Shown here: piece by piece, positions 61,775 through 64,000 of the stretch
Layout of the letters: each line of letters opens with the position of its first letter
How positions within the stretch are numbered: position 1 is the first letter of the stretch
Assembly: GCA_903908065.1 (NCBI GenBank)
Contig: CAIVQO010000072.1
Coordinates: 1-64,000 of the forward strand
Source: an uncultured beta proteobacterium
GTDB taxonomy: Bacteria > Pseudomonadota > Gammaproteobacteria > Burkholderiales > Rhodocyclaceae
Direction: 5' to 3'
DNA: 64,000 bases
Notes under the pieces: generated by a model
The model's database searches: none
Told to the model about the DNA's origin: nothing
What the model saw: the letters and a program-made list of their open reading frames with translations, nothing else
Made by a program: the position numbers and the translations under genes

Positions 61775-62929
61775 ATGGCCACCGCGCATCATGACGATCT
61801 TGAGGCCCAGCTGGCAGCCTATGCCGCCGACCTGGGCCGACTGGTCGACGAACATGAACGCTTGAGCGCGTCCTTCCGGCAACTGGAGGCGCTCCATCGG
61901 CAAATGCTCGAGGCCTCGGACGCAGAGCGCGCGGACGCCTCCCGCAACTTGCGCGATGCGCTTATCCAGGCGGAATCAGCCCGCCTGGCCAAGAGCACCA
62001 TCCTTGCCAATCTGTCCCACGAATTGCGTACGCCGCTGAATGCAATCCTCGGCTTCGGCTTCATTGCGCGCCGGCACGGGATGGATCCCGCCGCACGCAA
62101 TGCAGTCGAACAGATGGAGCGCGCAGGTAACCGGCTGCTGGCGCTACTGACCGAGATGCTCGATACCGCGGATATCGATGCCGGCAAGCTGCAGGTCGAG
62201 GCGGTCGATTTTTCGCCGCAGAACCTGTTGATAGGGATCAAGGCCCACTTCCTACCTGCCTTGGCTGCCAAGGGCCTGAGCCTGACCCTCAAGCTCGATC
62301 CTCTCGTCCCGCCCCGCTTGATCGGCGATCCGATCCGGCTGGGGCAGGTACTGCGCAATCTGGTGGGTAACGCCGTCAAGTTTTCTCACCAGGGTGAGAT
62401 TGTCCTGCGCATGGGGCTGGTCAAGCAGGCATCTGCTTGCGCCGACCTGTTGTTCGAGGTCGAGGACAGCGGGGTCGGGATAGGTCTTGAGGCTCAGCAA
62501 CACCTGTTTCAGATTTTCGAGCAGGAGGATGCATCGAGTACCCGCCGCTTCGGCGGCGCCGGAGTTGGTTTGGCGCTTTGCAAGCTGCTTGCGCAGCTGA
62601 TGGGCGGTGACATCGGCTTCAACAGCCGGCCGGACAACGGAAGCCTGTTCTGGGTCAGCCTGCGACTGCCGATTCCCCCGCAGGCATTGCGTGCGGAGGG
62701 CGAGGCAGCGCCCGACTCGATGAAGATCAACGCCACGATGACCTACCTTTGCAACCTGCTCATGCAGGCCGACTATCGTGCGCTGCGACTGTGCATCGAA
62801 TCGAGGGACCTGATCCGTGCGGCCCTGGGAGAGCGTGAGGACGATGTGGTGGCGGCGATCGAGAGCTTCGACTTCGACAAGGCCTTGCACCTGATCGAAG
62901 ACCATCAGTCACGCTGGCGGAGGTATTGA
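61775..62929 (+). CDS. Soluble histidine kinase with C-terminal helical extension
   Basis: A 384-residue cytoplasmic kinase. An N-terminal coiled coil (10-70) leads to HisKA with H82 (LSHELRTPLNA) and a HATPase domain (VEDSGVGIG, GGAGVGLALCKLL). A 70-residue helical extension after about 312 is not recognised; it could dock a partner. There is no input domain or receiver, so it may relay with the membrane kinase encoded directly upstream or with the regulators at 53-54 kb. Confidence 0.9.
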   Translation: MATAHHDDLEAQLAAYAADLGRLVDEHERLSASFRQLEALHRQMLEASDAERADASRNLRDALIQAESARLAKSTILANLSHELRTPLNAILGFGFIARRHGMDPAARNAVEQMERAGNRLLALLTEMLDTADIDAGKLQVEAVDFSPQNLLIGIKAHFLPALAAKGLSLTLKLDPLVPPRLIGDPIRLGQVLRNLVGNAVKFSHQGEIVLRMGLVKQASACADLLFEVEDSGVGIGLEAQQHLFQIFEQEDASSTRRFGGAGVGLALCKLLAQLMGGDIGFNSRPDNGSLFWVSLRLPIPPQALRAEGEAAPDSMKINATMTYLCNLLMQADYRALRLCIESRDLIRAALGEREDDVVAAIESFDFDKALHLIEDHQSRWRRY

Positions 62930-62994
62930 CGGCCCCTAAGTTGGAGCTGCCGGTCGTGTGCGCTTGTCGCGGGCGGCGACGGCAACGCGGCAGA

Positions 62995-64000
62995 TCAGAC
63001 GAAACTGAGGGAAGGCTTTGCCACAATCCGCGGGCTTGCCACCGGGGCGGCTTCCGGGACAGACAAGGCCGCCAGGCGACGCATCTGCATGCGATGGCTG
63101 AGCATGATCAGGGCGGCGCCGACGCCGCCGGCGGCCAGAATCAAGGCCACCAAATCCAGCGTGCCGAGCGACTTTTGCTCTGGCAGGTCGGCAACCCGAC
63201 GTTCGAGCGCCTTGTGGGCGCGCTGCAATTGACGCTGGTCGGTATCCAGCATCTGCACGAAGTCCTTCATTTCGACGAATGCCGCGTTCACCGTATCCAG
63301 GCCACCGACCAGTTGCACTTCGGTACGCCCCTGGTCCTCGACCATGCGCTCGATCCGCTCTATCGCACCGGAAATTTCACGTGGCGTCATAGCCGGTGGG
63401 GGGCGCATATCGGGCGCGCCGGCGACGCCCACCACGAGGTGATCGGGCTTGGCGGCTCGAGGGGTGGCCGCGGCGATCGCCGGCGCATCGGGTGCAGCCG
63501 CCACCTTGACCAGGCCGGGTGCGCGGCGGGGTTGGGGGGCGACGGTATGTTCGCCGGCGGGCATCGGCGCCGCAACCGGCATCAGCAAGGACGTACCCGC
63601 GGGGAGATGGACGGCGCCGATGTGTGCGGCTCCGGAAAACAGCATCGGATTGGCTTCCGCGATTCGGCGCCGGTATTCGTCGCGGCGCTCGCGACTGTCC
63701 GGAAAGAGTTGGCGCGCCATGAGGTTCAGGTTGGTGGCTGCCGGCAACAGCAGGCGCTGCCCGTCGCCGGATGCGGAGGGTGCTAGCATGCTACGCCTTG
63801 GCTGTGCGGGAGCCGCTTCGACGCTGATGTCGTTTCGTGCCCGCTTCGCCGCCGGCAGCGTTGGCGCCGCGGTCGGCAAGGACTCCGACCGATCGGCAAG
63901 AAGGAGAAAATCCCGCGCAACGATGGTGTCGCAACCGAGCATCAGCCTGAATTCCAGCATGGGCTCGGTGACAGCTTCGGAACTGACGATGCGCACATGC
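62995..64000 (-). CDS. FimV-like protein, partial at window edge
   Basis: At least 334 residues, running past the right edge. Its first visible part (VRIVSSEAVTEPMLEFRLML, then DFLLLAD) resembles the N-terminal repeat of FimV, the polar hub protein for type IV pili and twitching. A Pro/Ala-rich region, a coiled coil (around DQRQLQRAHKALERRV) and one transmembrane helix (LDLVALILAAGGVGAALIML) follow. It lacks the long TPR-rich acidic tail of FimV, so it may be a shortened relative. It faces the kinase cluster tail to tail. Confidence 0.65.
   Translation of the reverse strand, partial: HVRIVSSEAVTEPMLEFRLMLGCDTIVARDFLLLADRSESLPTAAPTLPAAKRARNDISVEAAPAQPRRSMLAPSASGDGQRLLLPAATNLNLMARQLFPDSRERRDEYRRRIAEANPMLFSGAAHIGAVHLPAGTSLLMPVAAPMPAGEHTVAPQPRRAPGLVKVAAAPDAPAIAAATPRAAKPDHLVVGVAGAPDMRPPPAMTPREISGAIERIERMVEDQGRTEVQLVGGLDTVNAAFVEMKDFVQMLDTDQRQLQRAHKALERRVADLPEQKSLGTLDLVALILAAGGVGAALIMLSHRMQMRRLAALSVPEAAPVASPRIVAKPSLSFV

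Noticed and set aside
62966-62980. GTCGC-N5-GCGAC hairpin between the convergent kinase and FimV-like genes
   Set aside because: Five-base arms and no T-run on either side, so not supported as a terminator.

Overview
The window looks like chromosomal DNA of a Gram-negative betaproteobacterium, most likely of the Rhodocyclales or a neighbouring order. The basis is high GC with strong third-position GC, tightly packed operons, ubiquinone genes (UbiB, UbiK), an NtrC/sigma-54-type nitrogen control region in front of a TorF-like porin, glnK and amtB, NnrS, and many two-component and c-di-GMP proteins. I see no prophage, complete insertion sequence, CRISPR array, rRNA or tRNA. No gene-free stretch exceeds 300 bases.

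Layout. 0.1-4.2 kb (+): a methyltransferase lacking its N-terminus, a REC-TPR protein coupled to a minimal histidine kinase, a GlcG/HbpS-like protein and an orphan MlaF-type ATPase. 4.2-8.9 kb (-): a compact operon thiS-thiG-secreted protein-trmB-GGDEF-nnrS. 9-14.3 kb (-): a NodIJ-type exporter, hydrolase, [2Fe-2S] ferredoxin, MazG-like protein, VanZ protein and a J-like/trypsin-like membrane protease. 14.3-19.1 kb (-): a sodium/solute symporter, a TPR glycosyltransferase-like protein and ubiB. 19.3-23.1 kb (+): argS, an SPOR protein, a DsbA-like protein and a short-chain dehydrogenase. 23.2-27.3 kb (-): a DUF2927 protein, a PilZ-like protein, pirin and wrbA, with a divergent LysR regulator and an MFS carrier (27.5-29.7 kb, +). 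29.7-39.3 kb (-): a PatZ-type acetyltransferase, an EF-hand membrane protein, an MBL hydrolase, a hybrid kinase, comM and ubiK. 39.3-42.4 kb (+): NtrC sites, a -24/-12 promoter, porin-glnK-amtB and a terminator. 42.5-47.4 kb (+): a five-gene MCE/Mla-like operon whose cyclase and ATPase subunits both lack catalytic residues. 47.5-48.6 kb (+): a small HTH protein and two thioesterases. 48.7-53.3 kb (-): a cupin, dnaE and an HTH-REC regulator. 53.5-62.9 kb (+): a signalling cluster of an HD-GYP regulator, two solute-binding proteins without permeases and three histidine kinases. 63-64 kb (-): a FimV-like protein running off the edge.

The three most unusual signals are these. (1) A dispersed motif, consensus about CCRGCGCCGACTTTTGCC, has a core present seven times, in different reading frames and between genes; it resembles an uptake-type or chromosome-maintenance word. 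(2) The MCE/Mla-like operon carries a pseudo-ATPase and a pseudo-cyclase, while a separate orphan MlaF lies at 3.4 kb. (3) In the 53.5-62.9 kb cluster, binding proteins of two different families each sit directly in front of a membrane kinase.
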